From positions 41,878 through 105,877 of the forward strand of contig NZ_QEST01000081.1 of the NCBI RefSeq assembly GCF_003311645.1: a stretch of 64,000 nucleotides of DNA, given 5' to 3'. Under the pieces are notes generated by a model. The model saw only the letters and a list, made by a program, of their open reading frames with translations, did not search any database and had not been told where the DNA came from. This document shows, in pieces, positions 28,623 to 39,587 of the stretch (its first letter is position 1; each line of letters opens with the position of its first letter). The translations under genes and the position numbers were made by a program. This DNA is from Streptomyces sp. PT12. GTDB taxonomy: Bacteria; Actinomycetota; Actinomycetes; Streptomycetales; Streptomycetaceae.

Positions 28623-29372
28623 TCAGGCCCAGCGGCCCGTGCGGCCCATGAGCAGCGCCGCCGCCGCGGTCCCCGCGGTCGAGGTGCGCAGCACGGTGGG
28701 CCCGAGCCGGTAGGGCGTGGCGCCCGCCGCGGTGAACGCCGCCAGCTCGTCGGGGGTCACCCCGCCCTCGGGGCCCACGATCAGCACCAGCTCCCCGGCG
28801 TCGGGCAGCGGAGCGGTGGCCAGCGGCGCCGTGGCGCCCTCGTGCAGGACCGCGGCGAACGCCGCCTCCTTGGCCAGCCACTCGGCGACCTCACGGGTGG
28901 GCATGGCCGCGGCCACCCGGGGGAAACGCGTCCTGCGCGCCTGCTTGCCCGCCTCGCGCGCCGTCGCGCGCCACTTGGCCAGGGACCTGGCGCCGCGCTC
29001 GCCCCGCCACTGGGTGACGCAACGGGCCGCGGACCAGGGGATGATCGCGTCCACGCCCGTCTCGGTCATGGTCTCCACGGCCAGCTCGCCGCGGTCCCCC
29101 TTGGGCAGCGCCTGCACGACCGTGATCCAGGGCCGCGGCGGCGGCTCGTGCCAGACCTCGCCGACCTCGACGGTCAGCCGGTCCTTGCCCTCGACGGCCG
29201 CGACCGTGCCGAAGGCGCCCGTGCCCTCGCCGTCGGTGAGGACCACGGCCTCGCCGACCCTCAGGCGCCGCACGGAGACCGCGTGACGCCCCTCGGGCCC
29301 TTCGAGCAGCAGCGCGGCGCCGCGCCCGACGGCCGTGAGCGAGTCGTGCACAAAGACCGGAGCGGTCGTCAT
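28623..29372 (-). CDS. rsmE: 16S rRNA m3U1498 methyltransferase RsmE
   Basis: SPOUT-class methyltransferase, 249 residues. The knot region is seen in LVLIVGPEGGVTPDEL and LGPTVLRTSTAGTAA; the N-terminal PUA-like domain carries HAVSVRRLRVGEAV. It lies 11 bases after dnaJ and completes the hrcA-dnaJ-rsmE unit, a common actinobacterial order. Confidence 0.94.
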   Translation of the reverse strand: MTTAPVFVHDSLTAVGRGAALLLEGPEGRHAVSVRRLRVGEAVVLTDGEGTGAFGTVAAVEGKDRLTVEVGEVWHEPPPRPWITVVQALPKGDRGELAVETMTETGVDAIIPWSAARCVTQWRGERGARSLAKWRATAREAGKQARRTRFPRVAAAMPTREVAEWLAKEAAFAAVLHEGATAPLATAPLPDAGELVLIVGPEGGVTPDELAAFTAAGATPYRLGPTVLRTSTAGTAAAALLMGRTGRWA

Positions 29373-29383
29373 ATGACCGCCGC

Positions 29384-30520
29384 CTAGCGGCCGTTGAAGG
29401 CGTCCTTCAGCCGGGAGAACAGCCCCTGCTGCCCCGGCTGGAACTGCCCGAGCGGACGCTCCTCGCCCCTCAGCTTCGCCAGCCGGCGCAGCAGCTCCTC
29501 CTGCTCGGGGTCGAGCTTGCCAGGGGTCTGCACCTCGACATGGACGACGAGGTCACCCCGGCCGTTGCTCCGCAGGTGGGAGACGCCGCGGCCGTGCAGC
29601 GGTATCGACTGCCCCGACTGCGTGCCGGGCCTGATGTCGACCTCTTCCATGCCGTCGAGCGTTTCGAGCGGCACCTTGGTGCCCAGCGCGGCCGCCGTCA
29701 TCGGGATCGTGACCGTGCAGTGCAGGTCGTCGCCGCGACGCTGGAAGACCGGGTGCGGCTTCTCGCGGATCTCGACATACAGGTCGCCCGCGGGGCCGCC
29801 GCCAGGGCCGACCTCGCCCTCGCCCGCGAGCTGGATGCGCGTGCCGTTGTCCACGCCCGCGGGGATCTTGACCGTCAGCGTGCGGCGCGTGCGGACCCGC
29901 CCGTCGCCCGCGCACTCGGGGCACGGGGTCGGCACCACGGTGCCGAAGCCCTGGCACTGCGGGCACGGCCGCGACGTCATGACCTGGCCGAGGAACGAGC
30001 GCGTGACCTGCGAGACCTCGCCGCGCCCTCGGCACATGTCGCACGTCTGCGCGGAGGTGCCGGGGGCCGCGCCCTCGCCGTTGCACGTGGTGCAGACGGT
30101 GGCCGTGTCGACCTGGATCTCCTTGGTGGTGCCGAACGCCGCCTCGTTGAGGTCGATCTCCAGACGGATCATGGCGTCCTGGCCGCGCCGCGTGCGCGAC
30201 TTCGGGCCGCGCTGCGACGCGGTGCCGAAGAAGGCGTCCATGATGTCCGAGAAGTTCCCGAAGCCGCCCGCGCCGAAGCCCGCGCCCGCGCCCGCCGACG
30301 CGCCGCCCATGGGGTCGCCGCCCAGGTCGTACATCTGCTTCTTCTGCGGGTCGGAGAGCACCTCGTACGCGGTGTTGATCTCCTTGAACCGCTCTTGCGT
30401 CTTCGGGTCCGGATTCACGTCCGGGTGGAGCTCCCGCGCGAGCCTGCGAAAGGCCTTCTTGATCTCGTCCTGCGAGGCATCGCGCTGCACGCCCAGGACC
30501 GCGTAGTAGTCCGCCGCCAC
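29384..30520 (-). CDS. dnaJ: chaperone protein DnaJ
   Basis: Hsp40 co-chaperone for DnaK, 378 residues. J domain with HPD ([10 protein letters not shown] near residue 33), a Gly-rich linker, and four zinc-finger repeats ([32 protein letters not shown]). The start is GTG at 30520, directly abutting the hrcA stop. Being behind hrcA it should be heat-inducible through CIRCE; this is the second dnaJ type of streptomycetes, distinct from the copy in the dnaK operon. Confidence 0.96.
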   Translation of the reverse strand: MAADYYAVLGVQRDASQDEIKKAFRRLARELHPDVNPDPKTQERFKEINTAYEVLSDPQKKQMYDLGGDPMGGASAGAGAGFGAGGFGNFSDIMDAFFGTASQRGPKSRTRRGQDAMIRLEIDLNEAAFGTTKEIQVDTATVCTTCNGEGAAPGTSAQTCDMCRGRGEVSQVTRSFLGQVMTSRPCPQCQGFGTVVPTPCPECAGDGRVRTRRTLTVKIPAGVDNGTRIQLAGEGEVGPGGGPAGDLYVEIREKPHPVFQRRGDDLHCTVTIPMTAAALGTKVPLETLDGMEEVDIRPGTQSGQSIPLHGRGVSHLRSNGRGDLVVHVEVQTPGKLDPEQEELLRRLAKLRGEERPLGQFQPGQQGLFSRLKDAFNGR

Positions 30521-31537
30521 TTAGTTCTCCGCGAGGATCTGTCCGACGTACCGTGCCACTGCGCGCACCGCTCCCATCGTTCCGGGGTAGTCCATGCGGG
30601 TCGGTCCGACCACGCCGAGCTTAGCGACCGCCTCGTCCCCTGAACCGTAACCGACTGAGACGACCGATGTGGAGGTGAGCCCCTCATGGGCGTTCTCGTG
30701 GCCGATGCGCACGGTCACTCCCGAGTCCTTGGCCTCCCCCAGGAGCTTCAGGAGCACGACCTGCTCCTCGAGCGCCTCGAGCACCGGACGGATGGTGAGG
30801 GGGAAGTCGGTCGCGAAGCGGGTCAGATTGGCGGTGCCGCCGATCATGAGCCGCTCCTCCGTCTCCTCCACCAGAGTCTCGAGCAGGGAGGACAGCACCG
30901 TCGAGACCGTCCCCCGGTCCTCGGCGTCGAACGAGTCGGGCAGGTCCGCCACGAGCGGCGGCACGTCGGTGAAGCGCTCCCCGACGATCCTGCTGTTCAG
31001 CCGGGCGCGGAGATCGGCGAGCGACGTCTCGCCGAACGGCGCGGGGCAGTCCACCACGCGCTGCTCGACGCGGCCCGTGTCCGTGATCAGCACCAGCATG
31101 AGGCGGGCCGGGGCCAGGGAGAGCAGCTCCACATGGCGCACCGTGGAACGGCTCAGCGAGGGGTACTGCACGACCGCGACCTGCCGGGTGAGCTGGGCGA
31201 GGAGGCGGACCGTGCGGCCCACCACGTCGTCCAGGTCCACGGCGCTCTCCAGGAAGCTCTGGATGGCACGGCGCTCGGGCGTCGACAGGGGCTTGACGTC
31301 GGCCAGCTTGTCGACGAACAGCCGATAGCCCTTGTCCGTGGGCACGCGCCCCGCGCTGGTGTGCGGCTGGGCGATGTACCCCTCCTCCTCGAGCGCGGCC
31401 ATGTCGTTGCGCACGGTCGCGGGGGACACCTGGAGGTTGTGCCGCTCGGTCAACGCCTTGGAGCCGACCGGCTCCTCCGTGCCGACGTAGTCCTGGACGA
31501 TGGCTCGCAACACCTCGAGCCTGCGTTCACTGAGCAT
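30521..31537 (-). CDS. hrcA: heat-inducible transcription repressor HrcA
   Basis: Repressor of heat-shock genes, 338 residues. The N-terminal winged helix is [18 protein letters not shown] with [21 protein letters not shown] lies eight bases before the ATG. A CIRCE operator is at 31581-31607, just upstream, so HrcA controls its own operon (hrcA-dnaJ-rsmE). Confidence 0.96.
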   Translation of the reverse strand: MLSERRLEVLRAIVQDYVGTEEPVGSKALTERHNLQVSPATVRNDMAALEEEGYIAQPHTSAGRVPTDKGYRLFVDKLADVKPLSTPERRAIQSFLESAVDLDDVVGRTVRLLAQLTRQVAVVQYPSLSRSTVRHVELLSLAPARLMLVLITDTGRVEQRVVDCPAPFGETSLADLRARLNSRIVGERFTDVPPLVADLPDSFDAEDRGTVSTVLSSLLETLVEETEERLMIGGTANLTRFATDFPLTIRPVLEALEEQVVLLKLLGEAKDSGVTVRIGHENAHEGLTSTSVVSVGYGSGDEAVAKLGVVGPTRMDYPGTMGAVRAVARYVGQILAEN

Positions 31538-31580
31538 GTCGCACACCTCCCGTCCGGCGGTCACCTGTCTGGCTGCCGTC

Positions 31581-31607
31581 CTGGCACTCCGCTGGGCTGA
31601 GTGCCAA
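31581..31607. promoter_or_regulatory. CIRCE operator and hrcA promoter
   Basis: CTGGCACTC-N9-GAGTGCCAA matches the CIRCE consensus TTAGCACTC-N9-GAGTGCTAA with one A-to-G and one matching T-to-C change in each arm plus one end mismatch. On the minus strand a TACACT -10 (31618-31623) places transcription start just before CIRCE, which is the standard layout. Confidence 0.93.
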
Positions 31608-31699
31608 GCCCTGTCCCAGTGTACGGCCGGGTAGCACGGCCAGGGAACGAGCAGCCGGGAGAGATCGGGGAGAACTGGGGGGCACGTTACGGTCGTGGC

Positions 31700-32452
31700 A
31701 TGGACACGCGGGACGCAAGGGACATGGGGGACCCCGCGGGCTGGGACGAGCCCGCTCCCGGGGTGCTGCGCCGTCGGCTGCCCGGGTGGGACGAGACGGT
31801 CGGGGCGGTCGTGGGCGGCGACGGGGTGCTGCTGGTGGACGCGGGCCCGTCGCGTTCGGCGGCCGCCGCGCTGGCCGAAGGGCTGCGCAGGCGGCTCGGG
31901 GCACCCGTGACGCGCCTCGTCCTCACGCACGCGCACTTCGACCACGCGCTGGGCGCGGGCGCGTTCCCCGGGGCCGAACGGTACGCGGCGGCCGGTCTCG
32001 CCGCTTCGCTGGCGCGGGGGGCGCGCGCGGCGCTGGCCGCCGACGCCGCGCGCCACGGGGCGGACCGGGCGGCGGCTGAGGCGGACGCGCGCGCCGTTCC
32101 CGGGCAGTGGCGTGAGGTACGCGGGGGACTGACGGTGTCGCTCGGGGGCGCGCGGAGCGTGGTGCTGGCGTCCCTCGGCGCCGCGCACTCCCCCGGTGAC
32201 CTGGCGGTGCTGGTGCCGGGAACGCCGCCCGTGGTGTTCTGCGGCGACCTCGTCGAGGAGTCGGGCGAGCCCCAGGCGGGCGATGACGCGTCGCCCGAAC
32301 GCTGGCCCGCCGCCCTCGACCGGCTGCTCGCCATCGGCGGCCCCGCCGCGCGGTATGTGCCGGGCCACGGGGCGGTGGTGGACGCGGCGTTCGTCGGGGC
32401 CCAACGGGCCGCGCTCGCCCGGCGCTTCGGGATCGGCCGCCCCCGCCCATGA
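31700..32452 (+). CDS. metallo-beta-lactamase fold hydrolase
   Basis: 250-residue MBL-fold protein. Metal ligands: [12 protein letters not shown] near residues 74-85, His in [12 protein letters not shown], Asp in FCGDLVEE and His in VPGHGAVV. This is a complete glyoxalase II/MBL-like set. No signal peptide. A TACGGT -10-like hexamer ends six bases before the ATG at 31700, so the message is probably leaderless. Divergent from hrcA. Substrate unknown. Confidence 0.88.
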   Translation: MDTRDARDMGDPAGWDEPAPGVLRRRLPGWDETVGAVVGGDGVLLVDAGPSRSAAAALAEGLRRRLGAPVTRLVLTHAHFDHALGAGAFPGAERYAAAGLAASLARGARAALAADAARHGADRAAAEADARAVPGQWREVRGGLTVSLGGARSVVLASLGAAHSPGDLAVLVPGTPPVVFCGDLVEESGEPQAGDDASPERWPAALDRLLAIGGPAARYVPGHGAVVDAAFVGAQRAALARRFGIGRPRP

Positions 32453-32464
32453 TCTGATGGGCGC

Positions 32465-33307
32465 ATGCGCAGCAGACGGTACGGACCGGATCTCGGCGGC
32501 CCCGATCTCACGCCGCCATGGAAGCGATCGGCGCCCGCCCCCGAGGTGCCTGCCGAGCCCGACCTGGTGGTCGAGGAGGTCACCACGGGGTTCTGCGGCG
32601 CGGTGATCGCGTGCGACAAGGCGACCGTGACGCTGGAGGACCGTTTCGGCGCCCATCGGGTCTTCCCGCTCGAGCCGCGCGGCTTCCTGCTCGAAGGCGG
32701 GCCCGTCACGCTGGTCCGCCCCCGGGCGACGCCTCCCGCGGGGCGGGGGCGCCCCACGAGGACGGCCTCCGGGTCGATCGCCGTGCCGGGCGCCCGCGCG
32801 CGAGTGGCGCGCGCCGGGCGCATCTATGTGGAGGGGCGCCACGACGCCGAGCTGGTCGAGAAGGTGTGGGGCGACGACCTGCGCGTGGAGGGCGTGGTCG
32901 TGGAGTACCTGGCGGGCATCGACGATCTCGGAGCCGTCGTCGCGGAGTTCGGCCCCTCGGCCGACGCCAGGCTCGGGGTGCTGGTGGACCACCTGGTGCC
33001 GGGGTCGAAGGAGTGGCGGATCGCCGCGGGGATCGACGACCCGCATGTGCTGGTCGTGGGCCACCCGTTCATCGACATCTGGGCGGCGGTCAAGCCGTCG
33101 GCGGTCGGGATCGACGCGTGGCCCGACGTGCCCCGCGGCCAGGACTGGAAGACGGGCGTGTGCCGGGCGCTGGGCTGGCCTGGGCCCACGGGCGCGGCCT
33201 GGCAGCGGATCCTGTCGCGGGTGCGCGACTACCGCGACCTCGACCCGGGGCTGCTCGGCCCGGTCGAGCACCTGATCGACCATGTGACGGTCGGCACCTC
33301 CGCCTGA
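32465..33307 (+). CDS. DUF3097 family protein
   Basis: 280 residues, an actinobacterial family of unknown function. The stretch [20 protein letters not shown] near residue 119 recalls a toprim-type Glu motif, followed by acidic residues in [11 protein letters not shown] and [11 protein letters not shown]; this is an inference from pattern only. It lies 12 bases after the MBL gene, likely the same transcript, and ahead of hemW. Confidence 0.85.
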   Translation: MRSRRYGPDLGGPDLTPPWKRSAPAPEVPAEPDLVVEEVTTGFCGAVIACDKATVTLEDRFGAHRVFPLEPRGFLLEGGPVTLVRPRATPPAGRGRPTRTASGSIAVPGARARVARAGRIYVEGRHDAELVEKVWGDDLRVEGVVVEYLAGIDDLGAVVAEFGPSADARLGVLVDHLVPGSKEWRIAAGIDDPHVLVVGHPFIDIWAAVKPSAVGIDAWPDVPRGQDWKTGVCRALGWPGPTGAAWQRILSRVRDYRDLDPGLLGPVEHLIDHVTVGTSA

Positions 33308-33345
33308 GCCGGGCAGCCGCGCCCGGGTGGCGGACAATGGGGGCC

Positions 33346-34569
33346 ATGCCCTCCGCCCTCCCCGAAGGCGAGCCCGTCCCCGACGACGGCGCGCTCCCCG
33401 CGTCGGCCCGCTCGGGCGCCGCCGACCGGCCGCTCGCGTTCTATCTGCATGTGCCGTACTGCGCGTCCCGCTGCGGCTACTGCGACTTCAACACCTACAC
33501 GGCGAGCGAGCTGCGCGGCTCGGGCGGCGTCCTGGCCTCCCGCGAGCGGTACGCCGAGACGCTCGAGCTCGAGGTCAGGCTGGCGCGCAAGGTGCTGGGC
33601 GACGACCCGCGCCCGGCGAGCACGGTGTTCGTCGGCGGCGGAACGCCCACGCTGCTGCCGCCCGAGGCGCTGGCGCGGATGCTCGACGCGGTGCGGAGCG
33701 AGTTCGGTCTCGCCCCGGGGGCCGAGGTGACCACGGAGGCGAACCCCGACTCCGTCGCCCCCGCGTCCCTCGCGGCGCTGCGCGCGGCGGGCTTCAACCG
33801 GATCTCGTTCGGCATGCAGAGCGCGCGCCCCCATGTGCTCGCGCTGCTGGAACGCACCCACACGCCGGGGCGCCCGGAGGCGTGCGTGGCCGAGGCGCGC
33901 GCCGCGGGGTTCGACCATGTGAACCTCGACCTGATCTACGGAACGCCCGGCGAGACCGACGACGACTGGCGCGCCTCGCTTGACGCGGCGATCGGCGCGA
34001 GCCCCGACCATGTCTCGGCGTACTCGCTGATCGTCGAGGAGGGGACGCGGCTGGCCGCCAGGGTGCGGCGGGGCGAGGTCCCGATGACGGACGAGGACGA
34101 GCACGCGGACCGTTACCTGATCGCGGACGAGACGCTGTCGGCGGCGGGCTTCGCCTGGTACGAGGTCTCCAACTGGGCGACGTCACCCGCCGCCCGCTGC
34201 CACCACAACGAGCTGTACTGGACGGGCGCCGACTGGTGGGGCGCGGGCCCCGGCGCCCACAGCCATGTGGGCGGCACCCGCTGGTGGAACGCCAAGCACC
34301 CCGGCGCCTACGCGGCGGCCCTCGCGGCGGGCCGCTCCCCCGGCGCGGGCCGGGAGGTCCTGACGGCCGAGGACCGCAGGGTGGAGCGGATCCTCCTCGA
34401 ACTCCGCCTCGCCGAAGGCTGCCCGCTGTCGCTGCTGCGCCCCGCGGGACTCACGGCGGCCAGGCAGGCGGAACGCAACGGCCTCCTCCACCTGACCCCG
34501 ACCCACGCACGCCTGACCCTGAACGGCCGCCTCGTGGCGGACGCGATCGTCCGCGACCTGGTGGACTGA
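33346..34569 (+). CDS. hemW: HemW-type radical SAM protein
   Basis: 407 residues, formerly called oxygen-independent coproporphyrinogen III oxidase; HemW proteins act as heme chaperones. The radical SAM motif [11 protein letters not shown] (CxxxCxxC) is near residue 44, followed by [12 protein letters not shown]. The extra Cys of true HemN is absent. ATG at 33346 sits seven bases after GACAAT (33333-33338), the same arrangement as dusB, implying a leaderless message; ATG 33337 is an alternative. Confidence 0.93.
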   Translation: MPSALPEGEPVPDDGALPASARSGAADRPLAFYLHVPYCASRCGYCDFNTYTASELRGSGGVLASRERYAETLELEVRLARKVLGDDPRPASTVFVGGGTPTLLPPEALARMLDAVRSEFGLAPGAEVTTEANPDSVAPASLAALRAAGFNRISFGMQSARPHVLALLERTHTPGRPEACVAEARAAGFDHVNLDLIYGTPGETDDDWRASLDAAIGASPDHVSAYSLIVEEGTRLAARVRRGEVPMTDEDEHADRYLIADETLSAAGFAWYEVSNWATSPAARCHHNELYWTGADWWGAGPGAHSHVGGTRWWNAKHPGAYAAALAAGRSPGAGREVLTAEDRRVERILLELRLAEGCPLSLLRPAGLTAARQAERNGLLHLTPTHARLTLNGRLVADAIVRDLVD

Positions 34570-34653
34570 TCCGCCCCTCCGGGAAGCCCCCAACGGGACG
34601 GCCCGCGGCCCGCGAAACGGCCTGCGGCCCGCCACGCCACCCAGGTGCGCGTT

Positions 34654-34668
34654 CCGGGCGCAGCCCGG
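34654..34668. repeat. GNA-loop hairpin, copy 1
   Basis: CCGGGCGCAGCCCGG: a 6-bp stem with the three-base loop GCA. One of four copies within 325 bases. Confidence 0.8.
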
Positions 34669-34884
34669 GGCGCACCGGCGCGCCAACGCCGCCCGCACCT
34701 GCACGGTACGGACCCAGGCACACCCCGGTGCCCACCCGCGCGCGAACGCCACGGACCCACGCAGGACAACGAGCGGACGCGCCCCCGCGCGGGCCAACAA
34801 CCGGCCGCCGCGCAGCAAGAGACCCGGCGCAGCCCGAAACGCACCGGCACCAGCACCGTTGACTCGCCACCGCGCGGTGCGTGT

Positions 34885-34976
34885 CCGGGCGAAGCCCGGC
34901 GCGCAGCAGCGCCGCGGACCCGCGGGCCCGGGCGAAGCCCGGTTGACCCGCCGCGACGGGTCCGGGCGGAGCCCGG
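34885..34976. repeat. GNA-loop hairpins, copies 2-4
   Basis: Three further copies of CCGGGCGNAGCCCGG, at 34885-34899 (GAA loop), 34928-34942 (GAA) and 34962-34976 (GGA). Copies 2 and 4 are preceded by T and copy 3 by C, giving the extended form G(T/C)CCGGGC. The dense spacing marks a small repeat family, possibly REP-like or acting as transcript-end structures. Confidence 0.8.
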
Positions 34977-35049
34977 GGCGGGTCCGGAGGGCGCCCGTGC
35001 GCCTCCGCGGACCGGGGTGGGTGGGCGCGCGGGTGAGGCCCGGCGAGGG

Positions 35050-36927
35050 CTACTCCGCGAACATCCCCTCGATCAGTGGCTCGAACTCCCGCTCCACCGC
35101 GGGCCGCTTGAGCTTCAGGCTCGGCGTCAGGTCACCGTGTTCGACGTCGAGCTCGCGCGGCAACAGCTCGAACTTCTTGATCGTCTGCCACCGCTGCAAC
35201 CCCGCGTTGAGCGTGTCGACATAGCCCTCGATCAGCCGCCGGGTCCGCTCGTGGGCCACGACCTCCGCGTAACCGCCGGTCAGGCCCTCCTCCTTGGCCC
35301 ACCCCAGGATCGCCGCCTCGTCCAACGCGATGAGCGCCGCGCAGTACTTGCGGCCCGCGCCGATCACCACCATCGTCGAGGCGTAGGGGCACACCACCTT
35401 GAAGCGGCCCTCGATCTCCGTGGGCGCGACATACTTCCCGACCGACGTCTTGAACAGGTCCTTCTTCCGGTCGGTGACCCGCAGATACCCGTCGTCGGAC
35501 AGCTCCCCGATGTCCCCGGTGTGGAACCAGCCGTCGGGTGCGAGCACCTTCTCCGTCTGCTCGGGCAGCCCGTGATAGCCCTGCATGATGCCGGGCCCGC
35601 GCAGCAGGATCTCGCCGTCCTCGGCTATCCGCACCTCGTTGCCGGGGAACGCCTTGCCGACCGTCCCGGTGCGCAGCGCGTCGCTGGGGTTGATGAAGCT
35701 GGCCGCGGCCGACTCGGTCAGCCCGTAGCCCTCCAGGATCGGTATCCCCGCGCCCGCGAAGAAGAATCCGATGTCCGGGGTGAGCGCGGCGGAGCCTGAG
35801 ACGCACGCCCGCATGTTCCCGCCGAACGCCGCCCGCAGCTTCTTGTAGACCAGCCGGTCGGCGACCGCGTGCTTCACCGCGAGCCCGGCGGGCACGGACG
35901 CCTTGCCGGTGCGGCGGAAGCTCTCCTGGGAGGCGCGGGCGTGGGCGCGGGCCACGTCGGCGGACCAGTTGAATATTCTGAGCCTCGCCGCCCCGCCCGC
36001 CCTGGCCTTGGCCGCGACGCCGTTGTAGACGCGCTCGAAGATGCGCGGCACGCCGCACATGTAGGTGGGCTTGACCGCGGGAAGGTTCTCGATGATCTTG
36101 TCGACCCGGCCGTCCACGGCCATCACATGGCCGACCTTGATGTGCCCGGCGAGGAGCACCTTGCCGAAGACGTGCGCGAGCGGCAGCCACAGGTACTGGA
36201 TGTCGTCCTCGTGCACGACGTTGACGGCCTCGATGGCCAGGGCCATGTAGGACCATGTGTCCTGGCTCAGCCGCACGCCCTTGGGGCTGCCCGTGGTGCC
36301 CGACGTGTAGATCAACGTCGCCAGCTGGTCGCTGCCCAGCGCCGCTATCGTGTCGGTGACGCAGTCGGGCTTGGCCTCCAGGTATGCGGCGCCCCGCTCG
36401 GCCAACTCGGCCAGCGAGAGCACCCACCCCTCCGGGTCGTCCGCCGCTGGCTCGACCCCGGCCGGGTCGATCACGACGACGTGCGCCAGGCCGGGCAGGT
36501 CGCCGCGCTTCTCACGGACCTTGGCAAGCTGCGCGGCGTCCTCGGCTATGAGCACGCGGCTGCCGGAGTCGGCCAGGATGAACGCGGTCTCGTCGGCGTT
36601 CGTCTGCGGGTAGACCGTGGTGGTCGCGGCGCCCGCGCACATGATGCCGAAGTCGGCCAGGATCCAGTCGACGCGCGTCGTCGAGGCGATGGCGACGCGC
36701 TCCTCGGGGCGTATGCCGAGGCCCATCAGCCCGGCGGCGATGGCGTACACGCGCTGCGCGGCCTGCGCCCACGTGTAGCTGTGCCACGCGTCGGGGCCCC
36801 CTTCCGTGGCGACCGGGTAGCGGAACGCCTCCAGGTCGGGGGTCTCCGCCACGCGATCGAGGAGCAGATGCGCCACGGAGGGCGGACGGTCGCTGATCGA
36901 GGTGATCGACGGCTGTGTCTCGGTCAC
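35050..36927 (-). CDS. long-chain acyl-CoA ligase (AMP-dependent synthetase)
   Basis: ATP-dependent activation of fatty acids to acyl-CoA, 625 residues. Motifs: P-loop YTSGTTGSPKGV, GYGLTE, WFHTGDIGELSDDG and DRKKDLFKTSVGKYVAP with the catalytic Lys region. The FadD15-like length and C-terminal domain are complete. GTG at 36927 has GGAGGAAG six to eight bases upstream, better than the upstream in-frame ATG at 36978. Located downstream of lepA on the same strand with a 106-base gap. Confidence 0.92.
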   Translation of the reverse strand: MTETQPSITSISDRPPSVAHLLLDRVAETPDLEAFRYPVATEGGPDAWHSYTWAQAAQRVYAIAAGLMGLGIRPEERVAIASTTRVDWILADFGIMCAGAATTTVYPQTNADETAFILADSGSRVLIAEDAAQLAKVREKRGDLPGLAHVVVIDPAGVEPAADDPEGWVLSLAELAERGAAYLEAKPDCVTDTIAALGSDQLATLIYTSGTTGSPKGVRLSQDTWSYMALAIEAVNVVHEDDIQYLWLPLAHVFGKVLLAGHIKVGHVMAVDGRVDKIIENLPAVKPTYMCGVPRIFERVYNGVAAKARAGGAARLRIFNWSADVARAHARASQESFRRTGKASVPAGLAVKHAVADRLVYKKLRAAFGGNMRACVSGSAALTPDIGFFFAGAGIPILEGYGLTESAAASFINPSDALRTGTVGKAFPGNEVRIAEDGEILLRGPGIMQGYHGLPEQTEKVLAPDGWFHTGDIGELSDDGYLRVTDRKKDLFKTSVGKYVAPTEIEGRFKVVCPYASTMVVIGAGRKYCAALIALDEAAILGWAKEEGLTGGYAEVVAHERTRRLIEGYVDTLNAGLQRWQTIKKFELLPRELDVEHGDLTPSLKLKRPAVEREFEPLIEGMFAE

Positions 36928-37033
36928 GACTTCCTCCGGGGGCCGCACTGCAACGGACGTAACTGCCGGGTAACCCATGGGTGGCGATCAGACTAAGCGC
37001 CCGGGCCCCGGCGCGTAAGGGTCTTCCCGCCCG

Positions 37034-38893
37034 TCATTTCTTGCTCTTCGCCTCGCCACCGTCCGCGTCGGAGGAGAGCGCGGCGATGAACGCCTCCTGA
37101 GGCACCTCGACGCGGCCGACCATCTTCATGCGCTTCTTCCCCTCCTTCTGCTTCTCCAGCAGCTTCCGCTTCCGCGAGATGTCGCCGCCGTAGCACTTGG
37201 AGAGCACGTCCTTGCGGATCGCCCGCACGGTCTCCCTGGCGATCACCCGGGAGCCGATGGCGGCCTGGATCGGCACCTCGAACTGCTGCCGCGGGATGAG
37301 CTCGCGCAGCTTCGCGGCCATCTTGACGCCGTACGCGTACGCCTTGTCCTTGTGCACGATCGCGGAGAACGCGTCCACCTTGTCGCCGTGCAGCAGGATG
37401 TCGACCTTGACCAGGGCCGCGGCCTGCTCGCCCGTGGGCTCGTAGTCGAGGGAGGCGTAGCCGCGGGTCTTGGACTTCAGGGCGTCGAAGAAGTCGAAGA
37501 CGATCTCGGCGAGCGGCAGGGTGTAGCGCAGCTCGACGCGCTCCTCGGAGAGGTAGTCCATACCCTTCATGACGCCGCGCCTGGTCTGGCACAGCTCCAT
37601 GATCGCGCCGATGTACTCGCTCGGGGCGATCAACGTCGCGCGCACGACCGGCTCGCGCACGTCCGCCACCTTGCCCGCGGGGAACTCGCTGGGGTTGGTG
37701 ACCGTGTGCTCGGCGCCGTCCTCCATGGTCACGCCGTAGACGACGTTGGGCGCGGTGGCGATCAGGTCGAGGCCGAACTCCCGCTCGAGGCGTTCCCTGA
37801 TGACCTCCAGGTGCAGCAGGCCGAGGAAGCCCACGCGGAAGCCGAAGCCGAGGGCGGCGGAGGTCTCCGGCTCGTACACCAGGGCCGCGTCGTTGAGCTG
37901 GAGCTTCTCCAGGGCGTCGCGCAGCGCGGGGTAGTCGGAGCCGTCGATGGGATAGATCCCCGAGAACACCATCGGCTTGGGGTCCTTGTACCCGCCAAGG
38001 GCCTCGGTGGCGCCGCCGCGCTGGAAGGTGACGGTGTCGCCGACCCTGGACTGGCGGACGTCCTTCACTCCGGTGATGAGATAGCCGACCTCGCCCACGG
38101 CGAGGCCGTCGGCGGGGGTCATCTCGGGGGAGTTGACGCCGATCTCCAGCAGCTCGTGGGTGGCGCCCGTGGACATCATCGCGATGCGGTCGCGGTGGCC
38201 GAGGCGGCCGTCGACGACCTTCACATAGGTGACCACGCCGCGGTAGGCGTCGTAGACCGAGTCGAAGATCATCGCGCGGGCCGGGGCGTCGGCGACGCCG
38301 ACCGGGGCGGGGACCTGGCGGACCACCTCGTCGAGCAGCGCCTCGACGCCCTCGCCCGTCTTGGCGGAGACGCGCAGCACGTCGCCGGGGTCACAGCCGA
38401 TGAGGTGCGCGAGCTCGGCCGCGAACTTGTCGGGCTGGGCGGCGGGCAGGTCGATCTTGTTGAGCACGGGGACGATCGTGAGGTCGTTCTCCATCGCCAG
38501 GTAGAGGTTGGCGAGGGTCTGGGCCTCGATGCCCTGGGCGGCGTCCACCAGCAGGACGCAGCCCTCGCACGCGGCGAGGGAGCGGGAGACCTCGTAGGTG
38601 AAGTCGACGTGCCCCGGGGTGTCGATCATGTTCAGCACATGGGCGGTGTCCCCCGCGGCCCAGGGCATCCTGACCGCCTGGGACTTGATCGTGATGCCCC
38701 GCTCGCGCTCGATGTCCATCCGGTCGAGATACTGGGCACGCATCTGGCGCTGTTCGACGACGCCGGTGAGCTGGAGCATCCGGTCGGCAAGGGTCGACTT
38801 GCCGTGGTCGATGTGCGCGATGATGCAGAAGTTGCGGATGAGAGCCGGGTCGGTGCGGCTCGGCTCCGGCGCGTTCGATGAGATCGCGGGCAC
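37034..38893 (-). CDS. lepA: translation elongation factor 4 (LepA)
   Basis: Ribosome-associated GTPase, 619 residues. G1 [15 protein letters not shown]3 [13 protein letters not shown]4 NKIDLP; the LepA-specific C-terminal domain ends in [18 protein letters not shown]. The start is GTG at 38893, giving [20 protein letters not shown] as in homologues. Divergent from rpsT, the conserved actinobacterial arrangement. Confidence 0.96.
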   Translation of the reverse strand: MPAISSNAPEPSRTDPALIRNFCIIAHIDHGKSTLADRMLQLTGVVEQRQMRAQYLDRMDIERERGITIKSQAVRMPWAAGDTAHVLNMIDTPGHVDFTYEVSRSLAACEGCVLLVDAAQGIEAQTLANLYLAMENDLTIVPVLNKIDLPAAQPDKFAAELAHLIGCDPGDVLRVSAKTGEGVEALLDEVVRQVPAPVGVADAPARAMIFDSVYDAYRGVVTYVKVVDGRLGHRDRIAMMSTGATHELLEIGVNSPEMTPADGLAVGEVGYLITGVKDVRQSRVGDTVTFQRGGATEALGGYKDPKPMVFSGIYPIDGSDYPALRDALEKLQLNDAALVYEPETSAALGFGFRVGFLGLLHLEVIRERLEREFGLDLIATAPNVVYGVTMEDGAEHTVTNPSEFPAGKVADVREPVVRATLIAPSEYIGAIMELCQTRRGVMKGMDYLSEERVELRYTLPLAEIVFDFFDALKSKTRGYASLDYEPTGEQAAALVKVDILLHGDKVDAFSAIVHKDKAYAYGVKMAAKLRELIPRQQFEVPIQAAIGSRVIARETVRAIRKDVLSKCYGGDISRKRKLLEKQKEGKKRMKMVGRVEVPQEAFIAALSSDADGGEAKSKK

Positions 38894-38970
38894 GCGGGAT
38901 CCTGTCGGGTCATGGCTGTGGGTCGTGTGGTCGCTGTCCATCGTCCCATGCGGACGGGGGGCGCCCCGGA

Positions 38971-39001
38971 TTGGGAGCGCGGGGTCGGCCGCTGGTAGGC
39001 T
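38971..39001 (+). promoter_or_regulatory. rpsT promoter
   Basis: TTGGGA (38971-38976) and TAGGCT (38996-39001) with a 19-base spacer. The predicted leader is about 58 bases. No structured autoregulatory element was recognised in it. Confidence 0.5.
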
Positions 39002-39065
39002 GGCCCACTGTGTCCGGTGAGGGCGCGTTCTTTTTCTCTCCATCTCCACCGAGAAGGCTCACTTC

Positions 39066-39332
39066 GTGGCGAACATCAAGTCCCAGATCAAGCGCATCAA
39101 GACAAACGAGAAGGCCCGCCTGCGGAACCAGGCGATCAAGTCCGAGGTCAAGACGGCGGTGCGCCGGGCGCGCGAGGCCGTGGCCACCGGCGACGCCGAG
39201 AAGGCCGAGGCGGCGCGGCGCGAGGCGTCCCGCAAGCTCGACAAGGCCGTGAGCAAGGGCGTTCTGCACAAGAACAACGCCGCCAACAAGAAGTCGGCGC
39301 TCGCCCAGCAGGTCAACGCGCTCCAGGGCTGA
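39066..39332 (+). CDS. rpsT: 30S ribosomal protein S20
   Basis: 88 residues, rich in Lys, Arg and Ala, with the family start [20 protein letters not shown] (GTG start) and the conserved ending [18 protein letters not shown]. Binds 16S rRNA early in 30S assembly. A strong hairpin terminator follows. Confidence 0.97.
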   Translation: MANIKSQIKRIKTNEKARLRNQAIKSEVKTAVRRAREAVATGDAEKAEAARREASRKLDKAVSKGVLHKNNAANKKSALAQQVNALQG

Positions 39333-39422
39333 CGCCCGCGCGCCGGTACGGCTCGGCGGCCCCTCTCTCCGCCGCTGCCGGTCGCGACACCGCACCGATC
39401 ACCGTTCGCCACGCGGGTGCGG

Positions 39423-39469
39423 TGTCCTTGTGAACGCTTGTCCTTGTGAACGCTGTCCTTGTGAACGTT
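39423..39469. repeat. three near-tandem 15-16-bp repeats
   Basis: Three copies of TGTCCTTGTGAACG(C/T)T at 39423, 39439 and 39454, immediately before the rpsT terminator. Confidence 0.8.
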
Positions 39470-39472
39470 TCC

Positions 39473-39512
39473 AGGGCCCCTGGCCACCCCTCGTGGGTGG
39501 CCGGGGGCCCTT
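39473..39512 (+). terminator. rpsT terminator
   Basis: A 17-bp stem with a single G-U pair: AGGGCCCCTGGCCACCC (39473-39489), loop CTCGT, then the complement to 39511, ending in TT. The strongest hairpin seen in the window. Confidence 0.9.
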
Positions 39513-39587
39513 CCATGTCGCGCGCGTTCCGGGGGAAGTTCCGGAAACGCGAGGGAGCGGCGGCAGTTGAGCGGGTAGATTCGCCGT

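Larger units (their letters stand above)
34570..35049. other. intergenic region with four GNA-loop hairpins
   Basis: 480 bases without a recognisable gene, between hemW and the convergent acyl-CoA ligase gene. It contains four copies of CCGGGC-GNA-GCCCGG listed separately. Other readings are low-complexity Arg/Pro translations. Confidence 0.7.

Noticed and set aside
34654-34976. Possible CRISPR array
   Set aside because: Repeats are 15-bp hairpins with irregular spacing (231, 43 and 34 bases between starts) and no cas genes are near.
37352-38881. 509-codon plus-strand frame opposite lepA
   Set aside because: Antisense shadow of a conserved gene in GC-rich DNA; composition and lack of a start site argue against it.
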